Shown here in pieces: positions 31,361-37,536 of a stretch of 37,536 nucleotides of DNA (its first letter is position 1; the number at the start of each line of letters is the position of its first letter). Source of the DNA: SIG447 sp045577075 (GTDB lineage: Bacteria; Bacillota; Clostridia; UMGS1883; UMGS1540); assembly GCA_045577075.1 (NCBI GenBank), contig JAZNHR010000005.1, positions 1 to 37,536 of the forward strand. The letters run 5' to 3'. The notes below the pieces were generated by a model. It searched no databases. It saw only the letters and a program-made list of their open reading frames with translations, and was not told where the DNA came from. The position numbers and the translations under genes are program-made.

Positions 31361-32722
31361 ATGAAGCGTGCGGCAATTTATATCCGTGTTTCCACGGAGG
31401 GGCAGCGGGATGAGGGGTACTCCATTGACGCACAGACGGAGCTACTGGAGGCTTTTTGTACTGCCCGTGAAATCAAAGACAGGGAGCTTTATATTGACGG
31501 CGGTTATACGGGCAGTAACATTGACCGCCCGGCCATGACAAAGCTTATCGAAGATGTGCGGCGTGGGGAAATTTCCCACGTCCTTGTTTATAAGCTCGAC
31601 CGTCTCTCCCGTAGCCAGAAAGACACCTTGTATTTAATAGAAGACGTTTTTAATCCAGCAGGGGTTACGTTTATTTCCATGAACGAAAATATGGATACGT
31701 CTACACCCATCGGCCGTGCCATGCTTGGCATTATGTCCGCCTTTGCACAGCTGGAGCGGGAAACGATTCGGGAGCGCACGCGCATGGGCATGCAGGAAAG
31801 AGTGAAAAACGGCTATTGGCCCGGCGGCGGTAAAATTCCCTTCGGCTATGACTATGACCGGGCAAAAGGAATTTTGGTACCGAATGAGGATGCGGAAACG
31901 GTCAGAAGGGCGTATGAATTATATCTTGCCGGGTATTCCACCGATAAGATTGCCCAAATGCTGGGTCTTCGTTATGAACATTTGGCACTTCAAATTTTAA
32001 AGCGAAAAACGAACGCGGGATACATCGTGTATAACGGCGAAGAGTACAAAGGGCGGCATACGCCGATTATCAGCCTTGAAACCTATGAAAAAACCATGGC
32101 ATGTATGCGTGAGCGCGCGCGAAAACCCACAAGTGGCGGCGGCTATCTTTTGACAGGGCTCCTCATTTGCGGCAAGTGCGGCGCAAAGATGCGGTATCAA
32201 AAATGGGGGAAAACAGATTGTAAAATCGTTTGCTACTCTGCAGATAAATCCAAACGGCACCTTATCCGCGACCCCAACTGCCAAAATAAACGCCACAGCG
32301 CATGGGAGATTGAGGATATTGTTCTAAACGATTTATTTTCCCTTTCCGTAAAAAAGCAGAATGAAACAAAGGAAGAAAAAGAAACGGTGTTGGAACTTTT
32401 AAAACATCAGGAGGGGGCAGCCAAGGCCAAGCTGCGTCGGCTATACGATTTATACGGGGACAGCGGCGATGAGATGCTTCGAGACGCCATTGCGGCCCAA
32501 AAGAAAACCATTTCTGCCCTCTCGGCGCAAATTCGGGATGAGGAGAAGGTGCAGGAAAAAGCGGAAGAAATCCGGCGCACCAGACGGGAAATCGGAGAAA
32601 TTCAGGAAAGCTGGCCGTATCTGTCCATGCGAGAGAAAAAGAAGATTGTGCGAAGCTGTGTAGAAAAAATCGTGGTCACAGACGATGTGGTGGACGTCTA
32701 TTATACATTTGAAACAAAATAA
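31361..32722 (+). CDS. Serine site-specific recombinase (large resolvase/integrase type)
   Basis: This 453-residue protein starts with a resolvase catalytic domain: YIRVSTEGQRDEGYSIDAQ with nucleophile S11, LDRLSRSQKD, and GRAMLGIMSAFAQLERE...RTRMGM. A recombinase domain (about 150-265) and a zinc ribbon (CGKC plus two later cysteines, about 275-325) follow. A long charged coiled-coil region then leads to the C terminus. This is the architecture of phage and element integrases, but no other element genes, repeats or att-like duplications were found on either side. Its neighbours gnd and ylxM-ffh are core genes. ATG 31361 is preferred because it starts the conserved KRAAIYIRVS strand. Confidence 0.92.
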   Translation: MKRAAIYIRVSTEGQRDEGYSIDAQTELLEAFCTAREIKDRELYIDGGYTGSNIDRPAMTKLIEDVRRGEISHVLVYKLDRLSRSQKDTLYLIEDVFNPAGVTFISMNENMDTSTPIGRAMLGIMSAFAQLERETIRERTRMGMQERVKNGYWPGGGKIPFGYDYDRAKGILVPNEDAETVRRAYELYLAGYSTDKIAQMLGLRYEHLALQILKRKTNAGYIVYNGEEYKGRHTPIISLETYEKTMACMRERARKPTSGGGYLLTGLLICGKCGAKMRYQKWGKTDCKIVCYSADKSKRHLIRDPNCQNKRHSAWEIEDIVLNDLFSLSVKKQNETKEEKETVLELLKHQEGAAKAKLRRLYDLYGDSGDEMLRDAIAAQKKTISALSAQIRDEEKVQEKAEEIRRTRREIGEIQESWPYLSMREKKKIVRSCVEKIVVTDDVVDVYYTFETK

Positions 32723-32745
32723 TTTTACAAAAATCAAAAAAAGAC

Positions 32746-32774
32746 TTGACAAACAGGGCTAAACCATGTATACT
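32746..32774 (+). promoter_or_regulatory. Promoter of ylxM-ffh operon, with leader hairpin
   Basis: TTGACA (32746-32751), a 17-base spacer and TATACT (32769-32774). The 5' leader then contains TGTAAAC/GTTTACA (32783-32789 with 32798-32804) with an eight-base T-rich loop. Confidence 0.88.
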
Positions 32775-32827
32775 AACAGAGCTGTAAACGTTTTTTGGTT
32801 TACACCAGTTTGAAAGCCGGGTGCAAC

Positions 32828-33175
32828 ATGAAAAAGAATTTCAGTACAGGCTACCTTCTGGATTTCTACGGCGCACTTTTGACGGAGAAGCAGCGGGAAG
32901 CGCTGGATATGTATTATAATATGGATTATTCTCTTGCGGAAATCGCGGCAGAATTCGGGGTCACGCGCCAATGCGTCCACCGGTTTATCCTGCAGGGTGA
33001 GAAGCGCGTGGAGGAAATGGAGAGCGTGCTTGGGCATGCGGCGCTATACAGCGCGGCGGAGGAAGTGCTCCGCGCCATACAAAATGCAGAAGGCGGCGAG
33101 GCGGAGAAGGCGCGTCTTAAAGAGGCGGCGGACGCTTTGGCCACACTTATGGAAAGGGAAACAGATGGCATTTGA
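32828..33175 (+). CDS. ylxM: YlxM-type SRP-associated DNA-binding-like protein
   Basis: This 115-residue helix-turn-helix protein is encoded just before ffh, as in most Bacillota, where YlxM modulates signal recognition particle activity. LLDFYGALLTEKQREALDMYYNMDYSLAEIAAEFGVTRQCV is the sigma-70 region 4-like HTH (about residues 10-52), followed by a helical C terminus. ATG 32828 follows a poor ribosome binding site (CCGGGTG), so expression may be modest. It overlaps the ffh start by 11 bases. Confidence 0.9.
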   Translation: MKKNFSTGYLLDFYGALLTEKQREALDMYYNMDYSLAEIAAEFGVTRQCVHRFILQGEKRVEEMESVLGHAALYSAAEEVLRAIQNAEGGEAEKARLKEAADALATLMERETDGI

Positions 33176-34493
33176 AAGTTTAGGCGATAAACTGCAAAAC
33201 GTATTTAAAAAGCTTCGCGGCAAAGGTCGCGTGAGCGAAAAAGACATTAAAGATGCCATGCGAGAGGTGCGTCTTGCCCTACTTGAGGCAGACGTAAACT
33301 TTCAGGTTGCAAGGGACTTTATTAAAACTGTAAGCGAGAAAGCTGTGGGGACGGATGTTTTAGAGAGTCTGACGCCTGCGCAGCAGATTATAAAAATTGT
33401 TCGAGATGAGCTGGTAGAGCTTTTAGGGGGCACCCAGGCAAAGCTTGCCGTTTCCTCAAAACCGCCGACAGTCCTCATGATGGTAGGTCTAAACGGTGCC
33501 GGTAAAACAACCACAAGTGCAAAGCTTGCAGGGCTGCTGAAAAAGCAGGGCAAGCGGCCGATGCTTGCGGCGTGTGACGTTTATCGCCCGGCGGCAGTCC
33601 GTCAGCTTATGGTCGTAGGCGAGCAGGTAGGCGTGCCGGTCTTTACAAAGGATGGGTGCACCGACCCTGTGGAGATTGCAAGGGAAGCCGTCACAAAATG
33701 TGACCTTTCTCGGTTTGACACCGTGATTTTGGATACCGCAGGACGCCTGCAGGTAGACGAAGAACTGATGGACGAGCTTGTCCGTATGAAAGAGGCGGTG
33801 CGTCCGACGGAAATTCTCCTTGTGGTTGATGCGATGACGGGGCAGGATGCCGTCAATATTGCGGAAGGCTTTCATGGCACGGTGGGGATTGACGGTGTGA
33901 TTCTCACAAAAATGGACGGCGATACCCGCGGCGGTGCGGCACTCAGCGTCAAAGCCGTAACGGGGAAACCTGTGAAATTCTCCTGTACGGGAGAAAAACT
34001 CCAGGACATTGAGCCGTTTTATCCCGACAGACTCGCGTCCCGTATCCTCGGCATGGGGGATATGCTGACGTTGATTGATAAAGCACAGGAAGCATTTGAT
34101 GAAAAAAAGGCCGCGCAGCTGGAAGAAAAAATTCGCCAGCAGCGGTTTGACTTACAGGATTTCCTCGACCAGATGGAGCAAATCAAAAATATGGGCCCCA
34201 TTGCAAACCTTGCAGGGATGCTGCCGGGGGTCAACGCCAAGGCACTCGCCGGCGCACAGGTCGATGAAAAGCAGATGGCAAGAACGGAAGCCATTATAAA
34301 GTCCATGACGCCGAAGGAAAGAGAAAACCCGGGAATTATGGACGCTTCCCGAAAACGCCGCGTCGCTTTGGGCAGCGGCACACAGGTACAGGACGTAAAC
34401 CGCCTTTTAAAGCAGTTTGACGATATGCAAAAGCTGATGAAGCAGTTTATGGGCAAAGGGAAAAAGCGGAAACGCTTTCCTTTTGGAATGTAG
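33165..34493 (+). CDS. ffh: Signal recognition particle GTPase Ffh
   Basis: This protein binds signal sequences of nascent membrane and secreted proteins and hydrolyses GTP with FtsY. The 442-residue protein has the N domain (1-90) and the G domain with GLNGAGKTTT (109-118), DTAGRLQVDEELMDEL, and TKMDGDTRGGAAL. The methionine-rich M domain has GPIANLAGMLPGVN and a basic GKGKKRKRFPFGM tail. ATG 33165 follows GGAAAGGGAA, within the last codons of ylxM. The reading frame is open far upstream but lacks conservation there. Confidence 0.97.
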   Translation: MAFESLGDKLQNVFKKLRGKGRVSEKDIKDAMREVRLALLEADVNFQVARDFIKTVSEKAVGTDVLESLTPAQQIIKIVRDELVELLGGTQAKLAVSSKPPTVLMMVGLNGAGKTTTSAKLAGLLKKQGKRPMLAACDVYRPAAVRQLMVVGEQVGVPVFTKDGCTDPVEIAREAVTKCDLSRFDTVILDTAGRLQVDEELMDELVRMKEAVRPTEILLVVDAMTGQDAVNIAEGFHGTVGIDGVILTKMDGDTRGGAALSVKAVTGKPVKFSCTGEKLQDIEPFYPDRLASRILGMGDMLTLIDKAQEAFDEKKAAQLEEKIRQQRFDLQDFLDQMEQIKNMGPIANLAGMLPGVNAKALAGAQVDEKQMARTEAIIKSMTPKERENPGIMDASRKRRVALGSGTQVQDVNRLLKQFDDMQKLMKQFMGKGKKRKRFPFGM

Positions 34494-34511
34494 AGAAGGA
34501 GGTGAATAGAC

Positions 34512-34757
34512 ATGGCAGTAAAAATCAGACTGAGAAGGATGGGTGCAAAGAAGGCTCCGTTTTACAGAGTTGTTGTTGCAGACTCCAGATATCCCCGTGA
34601 CGGCAGATTTATCGAAGAAATCGGTACTTACAATCCGATGACTGAGCCCTCCGAAATTAAAATCGACGGCGAAAAGGCAAAGAAGTGGATTGCCACCGGT
34701 GCACAGCCGACAGACAGTGTTAAGGCACTCTTGAAGAGAAGCGGCATTGTAGACTAA
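34512..34757 (+). CDS. rpsP: 30S ribosomal protein S16
   Basis: This 81-residue protein has the standard VKIRLRRMGAKKAPFYRVVVADSR start and GTYNP motif. AAGGAGGTG precedes the ATG. It begins the rpsP-khpA-rimM-trmD part of the operon, which is conserved across Bacillota. Confidence 0.98.
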   Translation: MAVKIRLRRMGAKKAPFYRVVVADSRYPRDGRFIEEIGTYNPMTEPSEIKIDGEKAKKWIATGAQPTDSVKALLKRSGIVD

Positions 34758-34774
34758 TTTTGAGGAGATAAGCT

Positions 34775-35002
34775 ATGAAACAGCTGCTGGAATTTATTGT
34801 GAAATCGCTGGTGACTTGCCCGGACGATGTTGTAATCGAAGAAAAGACAGAAGGGGATATTATTACGCTGGAAGTCCATGTAAACGAATGCGACATGGGT
34901 AAGGTAATCGGCAAGCAGGGTAAGATTGCAAAAGCAATCCGTTCGCTGATGAAGGCGGCGGCCGCAAAGAAAAACGTAAAAGTAAACGTAGATATTATCT
35001 AA
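34775..35002 (+). CDS. khpA: KH-domain RNA-binding protein KhpA
   Basis: This 75-residue single KH domain protein contains the GKVIGKQGKIAKAIRSL RNA-binding loop. Its family members (YlqC/KhpA) act with KhpB in RNA binding and cell elongation control. GAGGAG precedes the ATG. It sits in its normal place between rpsP and rimM. Confidence 0.95.
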   Translation: MKQLLEFIVKSLVTCPDDVVIEEKTEGDIITLEVHVNECDMGKVIGKQGKIAKAIRSLMKAAAAKKNVKVNVDII

Positions 35003-35083
35003 ATTTGCGGCAAACGCTGTGGCAGAGGGACTGTGCCTTTCGTGCAGCCCCTCAGCATTGCGGCGCAGAATGGAGGAATTGTT

Positions 35084-35578
35084 TTGCTGGTATGCGGCAA
35101 AATTGTAAATACACACGGGCTTCGTGGCGAAGTTAAAGCACTTTGCTATGCCGACGGGCCGGAATTTTTTGATACAGTCAAAACGCTCCATCTTTCCTCA
35201 GGGAAAGCGTTGGAGCTTTGCGCTTGGCGTGTCAGCAAAGGCGCAGTTTTATTAAAGCTTCGCGGCATTGACACGGTGGAGGAAGCCGAGAAACTCGTAG
35301 GAAGTGAGCTTTCTGTACGCCGTGCGGATTTGCCGCCCCTTCCCGAAGGCAGATACTATATTGCCGACATCTTAGGCATGAACGTCATTACCGATGAAGG
35401 CAGAGAACTGGGGAAGGTTGTGGACGTGTTTAAAACCGGCAGTAACGACGTGTACACCGTGCGCGGTGACAAGGAATACCTAATTCCCGTCATTGACGAG
35501 GTGATTCTCTCCACAAATGTGGAAGGCCGGCTCCTTACCATTAAACCTTTGAAGGGACTTTTAGATGATGAAGATTGA
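35084..35578 (+). CDS. rimM: 16S rRNA processing protein RimM
   Basis: This 30S maturation factor binds S19 and 16S rRNA. The 164-residue protein has the N-terminal GKIVNTHGLRGEVKA domain, GRYYIADILGMNV, and the PRC-barrel DVFKTGSNDVYTV...LIPVIDEVI domain. No suitable ATG is present: TTG at 35084, seven bases after GGAGG (35072-35076), is the likely start. An ATG 51 bases upstream adds a non-conserved tail. The gap 35003-35083 shows only a possible weak hairpin. It overlaps trmD. Confidence 0.93.
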   Translation: MLVCGKIVNTHGLRGEVKALCYADGPEFFDTVKTLHLSSGKALELCAWRVSKGAVLLKLRGIDTVEEAEKLVGSELSVRRADLPPLPEGRYYIADILGMNVITDEGRELGKVVDVFKTGSNDVYTVRGDKEYLIPVIDEVILSTNVEGRLLTIKPLKGLLDDED

Positions 35579-36263
35579 TGTATTGACCCTATTTCCTGCC
35601 ATGTTTGAAGCGGTCCTTGGTGACAGCGTCATCGGCCGTGCGGCAGAAAAGGGTCTTTTGCATTTACGATACATAAACATACGGGATTTTTCCGAAGATA
35701 AACATAAACGTGTGGACGATTATCCTTACGGCGCAGGCGGCGGTATGGTCATGGCGCCTCAGCCCATTTATAATGCGTGGCGGTATATTACCGAGCCCCT
35801 TTCCTACCGTCCCCATGTGATTTATATGTCGCCCCAGGGGCAGGTCTTTTCGCAAGAAAAGGCGAAAAGCCTGGCAAACGACTATGAACACCTGATTTTG
35901 CTTTGCGGCCACTATGAAGGGGTGGACGAGCGTATTTTGGAGGAAATCGTGGACGAGGAAATTTCCATCGGGGATTACGTCCTCACCGGCGGTGAAATTC
36001 CGGCGATGGCGGTCATAGATGCCGTTGCACGTATGATACCCGGCACCGTCCAGCACGGCAATAGTGAAAGCGAATCCCATTCGGACGGGCTTCTCGAATA
36101 CCCCCAGTACACAAGGCCGCCCGAATTTATGGGGCGCAAAGTACCTGAAATTTTATTAAGCGGTCACCAGGCGAAAATTGCAGCGTGGCGCAAGGAAAAA
36201 TCGCTGGAACGCACCATGGCAAAACGGCCGGACCTTTTGAAAGGGATGAAACGAGATGGATAA
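35565..36263 (+). CDS. trmD: tRNA (guanine-N1)-methyltransferase
   Basis: This knotted SPOUT enzyme methylates G37 of tRNAs to prevent frameshifting. The 232-residue protein has DVLTLFPAMF at the N terminus, LLCGHYEGVDER, and the SAM-binding SIGDYVLTGGEIPAMAVIDAVARMIPG. ATG 35565 or the adjacent ATG 35568 is the start; both lie inside the rimM 3' end. The stop overlaps the next gene by eight bases. Confidence 0.97.
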   Translation: MMKIDVLTLFPAMFEAVLGDSVIGRAAEKGLLHLRYINIRDFSEDKHKRVDDYPYGAGGGMVMAPQPIYNAWRYITEPLSYRPHVIYMSPQGQVFSQEKAKSLANDYEHLILLCGHYEGVDERILEEIVDEEISIGDYVLTGGEIPAMAVIDAVARMIPGTVQHGNSESESHSDGLLEYPQYTRPPEFMGRKVPEILLSGHQAKIAAWRKEKSLERTMAKRPDLLKGMKRDG

Positions 36264-37341
36264 AGGAAAAGCGGCGCGCGTCGCAGTTGTCAGCGTTGGC
36301 GCAATTCTTTGCATTTTATTTGTATTTTTACTTTTGCCGCGCCTTCTGGTGTGGTTTTTGCCCTTTGTACTTGCCTATGTGCTTTCGAAAATTATTGAGC
36401 CCCTTGTTTCTTTCTTAAAGAATAAACTCAAAATTTCCAGAAAAATTGGCGCAGGCGTTGGCATTGTGCTCGCTCTTGCCCTTATCGGCGGTATCATTTC
36501 TCTTTTGGTGGGTCGTATCTGGCACGAAATCAATGACATTGTTGCCCAAAGCGATGTCATTCTTTCTAAAATTACAGAAAAATACGGCATATTCCGGAAC
36601 TCCTTCGCCTCCCGTTTTGGCTTGGAGGATGATTTGGACAGGCTGTTTGCATCTTTTGGCACAAAATTTTCTGAATTTGCGGCAAATTACACAGCACCTG
36701 CACTTCGCGGTGCCGTCAGCGTTGTGATGAGTGTGCCCTCCGTCATTATTTTCACCGTTGTTTTTATTCTCGGCACATATTTTATGAGTAGTGACCGGGA
36801 TAAAATTCGGGAAGGGTGCAGGCTGCATATGCCCAAAAAGGTGGTTTCCTTCTTTGACGGGCTTATGGAGAATGTTTTTTCAGCCCTTGGCGCTTATGTT
36901 AAGGCACAGCTGATTCTCATTTGCATCACCTTCTTCGAGCTGACAATCGGCTTTCTCATTATTGGTGGGTCTTTGGCGGATTATGCCCTGCTTTTGGCGT
37001 TTGTGATTAGTATTATTGATGCCATTCCGATTTTAGGCACCGGCACGGTGCTGATCCCCTGGGGTGTGTATGCTCTCATTGTGGGGGACACAAGACTGGG
37101 GATTATGATGGTTGTACTCTATCTCATTTGTCTTGCTGTGCGGCAAATTACCGAGCCGAGACTTGTGGCGCATCAAATTGGCATTCACCCCCTGCTTATT
37201 CTAATGGTTATGTATACAGGACTGCGGGTGATGGGTCTGTTTGGTATGATTTTAGGTCCCGTGCTCGCTCTGGTGGTTAAAAAAATGTATACCGGCGGCG
37301 TGTTTTCCGCAGTCGGAGACTATATTCGCGGTGCAAGCTAA
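36256..37341 (+). CDS. AI-2E family transporter (second copy)
   Basis: This is a 361-residue membrane protein with about seven or eight hydrophobic segments. It has the AI-2E permease layout: an N-terminal pair of helices, a soluble segment near 95-150, and late DAIPILGTGTVLIPWGVYALI and LRVMGLFGMILGPVLALV motifs. It is only distantly similar to the protein at 877-1977. The closest family name is YtvI (sporulation-associated in some annotations), but the substrate is unknown. It overlaps trmD and ends at a strong terminator, so it is co-transcribed with the translation genes. Confidence 0.87.
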   Translation: MDKGKAARVAVVSVGAILCILFVFLLLPRLLVWFLPFVLAYVLSKIIEPLVSFLKNKLKISRKIGAGVGIVLALALIGGIISLLVGRIWHEINDIVAQSDVILSKITEKYGIFRNSFASRFGLEDDLDRLFASFGTKFSEFAANYTAPALRGAVSVVMSVPSVIIFTVVFILGTYFMSSDRDKIREGCRLHMPKKVVSFFDGLMENVFSALGAYVKAQLILICITFFELTIGFLIIGGSLADYALLLAFVISIIDAIPILGTGTVLIPWGVYALIVGDTRLGIMMVVLYLICLAVRQITEPRLVAHQIGIHPLLILMVMYTGLRVMGLFGMILGPVLALVVKKMYTGGVFSAVGDYIRGAS

Positions 37342-37346
37342 ATGAC

Positions 37347-37374
37347 AAAAACCCCGAAATTTCGGGGTTTTTTG
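37347..37374 (+). terminator. Terminator of the trmD operon
   Basis: A near-perfect palindrome AAAAACCCCGAA/TTCGGGGTTTTT is followed by further T residues, just after the second AI-2E family gene. Confidence 0.95.
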
Positions 37375-37414
37375 TTCTGATAAAAAAGTTTTTGCAAAAA
37401 ATTTTAAAAAACCC

Positions 37415-37443
37415 TTGACATTTCTTTTCGGGCGTGGTAATAT
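37415..37443 (+). promoter_or_regulatory. Promoter P1 of an operon beyond the window
   Basis: TTGACA (37415-37420), a 17-base spacer and TAATAT (37438-37443), preceded by an A/T-rich run (37381-37410) resembling an UP element. Confidence 0.8.
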
Positions 37444-37508
37444 ATTAAAGCTGTCGCGGCGAGGCGGAATGCGGCAAGAAAAATTTTAAAAGTTTTTTAA
37501 AAAAGTTC

Positions 37509-37536
37509 TTGACAAATCCGAATTGCTGTGGTAGAA
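37509..37536 (+). promoter_or_regulatory. Promoter P2 of an operon beyond the window
   Basis: TTGACA (37509-37514) and a 17-base spacer lead to TAGAA, where the window cuts the -10. An A/T-rich tract (37476-37505) precedes it, as for P1, which lies 94 bases upstream. No coding region starts between them. Confidence 0.72.

Noticed and set aside
31090..32760. Attachment site repeats around the serine recombinase
   Set aside because: By eye no direct repeat longer than a few bases flanks the gene pair; short AGTGCC repeats near 31136 and 31156 are too short to support a claim.
32934..33164. Open reading frame continuing upstream of ffh
   Set aside because: It overlaps ylxM in another frame, is arginine-rich and unlike Ffh; the ATG at 33165 with a good ribosome binding site begins the conserved protein.
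35003..35083. Small RNA or gene between khpA and rimM
   Set aside because: Only a weak hairpin is present, and the open frame there is the non-conserved upstream extension of rimM.
1..37536. CRISPR arrays, insertion sequences, prophage modules, toxin-antitoxin pairs
   Set aside because: No regularly spaced repeats, transposase, phage structural genes or recognisable toxin-antitoxin pair were seen.

Overview
The window looks like chromosome from a spore-forming, probably anaerobic member of the Bacillota (Clostridia-like or Negativicutes-like). Four things suggest this: both subunits of dipicolinate synthase (a spore-core metabolite enzyme), a Na+-pumping biotin-dependent decarboxylase operon, a Gram-positive CpsB/C/D tyrosine-phosphorylation module, and a ylxM-ffh-rpsP-khpA-rimM-trmD translation/secretion cluster. 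Base composition appears close to half GC and even throughout. No prophage, CRISPR array, rRNA or tRNA gene is complete in the window, and nearly all coding sequence is housekeeping or metabolic.

Layout. 1-2.0 kb: an SDR reductase resembling the EF-P 5-aminopentanone reductase YmfI, convergent with an AI-2E family permease. 2.1-10.8 kb: a de novo pyrimidine operon, pyrC-carB-pyrK-pyrD-pyrF-pyrE-pyrB, behind a strong promoter and a leader with a PyrR-type binding hairpin. carA is absent, and pyrB carries a C-terminal zinc domain like that of PyrI. A compact three-way-junction palindrome of unknown nature follows. 11.0-15.0 kb (minus strand): cpsC-cpsD-cpsB and a membrane-bound nucleotide-sugar dehydratase. 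15.2-19.4 kb: a membrane-anchored unknown protein, then the four-gene Na+-translocating decarboxylase operon. 19.4-23.5 kb: lysS, an AEC permease, and thiC under a TPP riboswitch with terminator.

23.5-28.6 kb: a C-terminally short MocR-type regulator divergent from an ECF transporter S component (probably vitamin B6 uptake); dpaA-dpaB behind a candidate mother-cell sigma promoter; a polysaccharide deacetylase; and a pyridoxal/pyridoxamine kinase. 28.6-31.1 kb (minus): holA and gnd. 31.2-32.7 kb: a solitary serine recombinase preceded by a small ORF, the only clearly mobile-type gene. 32.8-37.3 kb: ylxM-ffh, rpsP, khpA, rimM, trmD and a second AI-2E family permease. The last 130 bases hold two tandem strong promoters with A/T-rich upstream sequence, possibly the start of an rRNA or tRNA operon.

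The main points of interest are the PyrB-zinc-domain fusion (cysteine spacing identical to E. coli PyrI, nucleotide-binding domain missing), the palindromic element at 10795-10857, the 14-tyrosine tail of CpsD, the truncated MocR overlapping thiC, and the small-ORF/recombinase pair. No clearly new multi-gene defence or mobile system was found.
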